Positions 62,102 to 64,000 of a stretch of 64,000 nt of DNA are shown here, one piece after another (the stretch's first letter is position 1; each line of letters begins with the position of its first letter). Location: contig JAMPYF010000008.1 in the NCBI GenBank assembly GCA_023700805.1, positions 1-64,000 of the forward strand. Reading direction: 5' to 3'. Source of the stretch: Sulfuritalea sp. (GTDB lineage Bacteria > Pseudomonadota > Gammaproteobacteria > Burkholderiales > Rhodocyclaceae). Position numbers and translations under genes: made by a program. Below the pieces are notes generated by a model. That model was not told where the DNA came from. It saw only the letters and a list, made by a program, of their open reading frames with translations, and made no database searches.

Positions 62102-64000
62102 CTATTCGTCCTCGTCCTTCAGCTTGAAGCTTGCCGCGAGCTTCTGCTGCACTTGCGGCGGCACTTGCGCATGGCGCGCAAACTCGATGTTGTAGGCGCC
62201 CTGGCCGCCGGTCATCGATTTCAGGCGCGAGGCATAGTCGGTGATCTCGGCCAGCGGCACTTCGCCGGTGATCGAGGCGGTGCCGCCGGGACGCGGGCTG
62301 GTGCCGGTGATGTGGCCGCGCCGGCTCGACAGGTCGCCGGTGAGGTCGCCGATCGCGGCCTCGGGCGTCACGATCTCGATGCTGACGATGGGCTCCAGCA
62401 CGATCGGGTTGGCGGCGCGGATCGCTTCCACCGTGGCTTTGCGCCCGGCGGTGACGAAGGCGACTTCCTTGCCGTCGACCGGATGGGTCTTGCCGTCATA
62501 GACGATGACGCGCAGGTCCTCGACCGGAAAGCCGGCGGTGACGCCGCCTTCCAGCGCCTGGCGCACGCCCTTCTCGACGGCCGGCATGAACACGCCGGGA
62601 ATCACGCCGCCCTTGACGTGGTCCACGAACTCGAAGCCGGCGCCGCGCGCCAGCGGCTCGATCTTCAGATAGACCTCGCCGAACTGGCCGGCGCCGCCCG
62701 ACTGCTTCTTGTGCCGGCAGTGGCCTTCGGCAGTCGTGGTGATGGTTTCGCGATAAGGAATCAGCGGCGGCCTGGTGTCGAGTTCGAGCTTGAACTGCGT
62801 CGCCATCTTTTCCAGCTTGTAGCGCAGGTGCATTTCGCCGAGGCCGCGGATCACGGTCTCGTGCGTGGTCGGGTGGCGCTCGACTTCGAAACAGGGGTCT
62901 TCGAGTTCCAGCTTGTGCAGGATGTCGAACAAGCGCTGCTCGTCGCCCTTGCGCTTGGTCTCGACCGCGAGGCCCTGCATCGGCTTGGGAAACTCCAGCG
63001 GCTTCAGGTGAATATGGTCCTCGTCGTGCGAATCGTGCAGCACGGCGTCGAAGTCGATTTCCTCGACCTTGGCGATGGCGCCGATGTCGCCCGGCAGCAG
63101 GCTGTCGACCTCGACGTAGTCCTTGCCCTGCAACTGGTAGAGGTGGCCGACCTTGAACGGCTTCTTGCCGTCGCCGACGAAAAGCTGGCTGTCCTTCCTC
63201 ACCGTGCCCTGATGCACGCGGAATATACCGACCTTGCCCATGTAGGGATCGGCGATGATCTTGAAGACGTGGGCCAGCACGTGCTGCGCTGCATCGGGAA
63301 CGGCATGGAAGGGTTCCGCCCCCTGCCCCGGCTCGCCCTTGTAGAAGGGCGGCGGATTGCCCTCGGCCGGATTCGGCGCCAGCGAGGCCAGCACGTGCAG
63401 CAGTTCGCCGATGCCGGCGCCGGTGCGGGCCGAGGTGAACAGAACCGGGACCAGGTGGCCCGAGCGCAGCGCCTTCTCGAAGGGCGCATGGAGTTCCTGC
63501 GCGCCGGGGTCCTTGCCTTCCTCCAGGTAGCGCGCCAGCAGCGACTCGTCCTCTTCGACCAGCTGGTCGATCAGTTCGCGATGGGCATGGGCGATGGAAT
63601 CGAAGTCTGCATCGCCGCCGTCGTGCTCCAGCACCTCGACCACGTCCTGGCGACCCCGCGCGGGCAGGTCGAGCAGCAGGCATTCCTTGCCGAAGCGCTC
63701 GCGGATCTGGTTCACCAGTCCGGGCAGGTCGACATTGTCGGCATCGATCTTGTTGATCACGATCATGCGCGCCAGACCCCGCGCCTGGGCCGCCCGCATC
63801 ATGCGCTCGGTGGCGAGTTCGATGCCGGTCTGGGCGTTGATGACCACGACCGCGGTTTCCACGCCGGCCAGCGCGGCGACCGCCTGCCCGGCGAAATCCG
63901 GATAGCCCGGGGTGTCGATCAGGTGGATGTGCACGCCCTCGGCGGCGAAATTGACCATGGCCGAATTGAGCGAATGGCCCGCGGTCTTTTCCTGCGGATC
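62102..64000 (-). CDS. EF-G-like translation-type GTPase (FusA paralogue), N-terminus beyond window
   Basis: At least 632 residues, open to the right edge. The visible part starts after the G1 loop with DPQEKTAGHSLNSAMV, then the G3 region HLIDTPGYPDFAGQ and the G4 motif NKID, followed by domains II-V: GKVGIFRVHQGTVRKDSQL, GLGEMHLRYKLEKM, HCRHKKQSGGAGQFGEVYLKIEP and GDLTGDLSSRRGHITG. It belongs to the EF-G-like group (elongation factor G-like protein) distinct from the main fusA, since the main fusA normally sits beside tuf and rps genes. The role of this paralogue in translation or recovery is not known from sequence. Confidence 0.9.
   Translation of the reverse strand, partial: DPQEKTAGHSLNSAMVNFAAEGVHIHLIDTPGYPDFAGQAVAALAGVETAVVVINAQTGIELATERMMRAAQARGLARMIVINKIDADNVDLPGLVNQIRERFGKECLLLDLPARGRQDVVEVLEHDGGDADFDSIAHAHRELIDQLVEEDESLLARYLEEGKDPGAQELHAPFEKALRSGHLVPVLFTSARTGAGIGELLHVLASLAPNPAEGNPPPFYKGEPGQGAEPFHAVPDAAQHVLAHVFKIIADPYMGKVGIFRVHQGTVRKDSQLFVGDGKKPFKVGHLYQLQGKDYVEVDSLLPGDIGAIAKVEEIDFDAVLHDSHDEDHIHLKPLEFPKPMQGLAVETKRKGDEQRLFDILHKLELEDPCFEVERHPTTHETVIRGLGEMHLRYKLEKMATQFKLELDTRPPLIPYRETITTTAEGHCRHKKQSGGAGQFGEVYLKIEPLARGAGFEFVDHVKGGVIPGVFMPAVEKGVRQALEGGVTAGFPVEDLRVIVYDGKTHPVDGKEVAFVTAGRKATVEAIRAANPIVLEPIVSIEIVTPEAAIGDLTGDLSSRRGHITGTSPRPGGTASITGEVPLAEITDYASRLKSMTGGQGAYNIEFARHAQVPPQVQQKLAASFKLKDEDE

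Overview
The window reads as chromosome from a high-GC betaproteobacterium. A Rhodocyclales/Burkholderiales-type lineage is my inference, with no rRNA to confirm it. Supporting signs are the tRNA-Tyr, tRNA-Gly, tRNA-Thr, tuf order at the left edge, a PhaM-type polyhydroxyalkanoate granule protein, a fused isobutyryl-CoA mutase (IcmF) that begins like the Cupriavidus protein, and short, tightly packed, overlapping operons.

Left part (1-19.3 kb), core and carbon metabolism. After the tRNA/tuf operon come a cytochrome-type D-lactate/glycolate dehydrogenase and a fused indolepyruvate:ferredoxin oxidoreductase. These are followed by a NarL-type response regulator, PhaM, and a nine-gene leftward operon. 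That operon encodes an AMP-forming acyl-CoA synthetase, a complete Liv-type ABC importer (G, H, M, binding protein, F), a phenylacetate-CoA-ligase-like enzyme, a class III CoA transferase and an AEC permease. Together these suggest import and CoA activation of an unidentified carboxylic acid. A divergent Crp/Fnr regulator sits beside a perfect palindrome that overlaps its own -10 box. 3-Hydroxyacyl-CoA dehydrogenase follows.

Middle part (19.4-42.5 kb), signalling plus accessory genes. It holds two membrane diguanylate cyclases, a PAS-PAS histidine kinase with a receiver protein and a REC-PAS-GAF-GGDEF-EAL protein, a membrane Ser/Thr kinase with an extracytoplasmic sensor, and a binding-protein/histidine-kinase pair. 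Mixed in are a LecA-like lectin domain gene next to a subtilase without a signal peptide, a DUF4143 ATPase, a truncated YhgE/Pip membrane protein, and icmF divergent from an AraC regulator.

Right part (42.5-62.1 kb), a metal (copper/silver) resistance block of about 17 kb, all on the minus strand. It starts at a DUF411 gene and runs through two complete RND tripartite efflux systems, a CPC-type copper P-type ATPase, a CusF-like chaperone, a Met-rich periplasmic protein and small His-rich exported proteins. It is divergent from a cusRS-like two-component system. The 148-bp divergent control region carries a perfect ATTACA-N4-TGTAAT palindrome. The window ends inside an EF-G-like GTPase gene.

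The most unusual feature is not a gene. A 25-nt dispersed sequence occurs 12 times, inside coding regions in several frames and touching or just beyond stop codons. In addition, an in-frame palindromic miniature element lies inside cusA, and a structured intergenic repeat occurs twice with compensatory changes in both of its hairpins.
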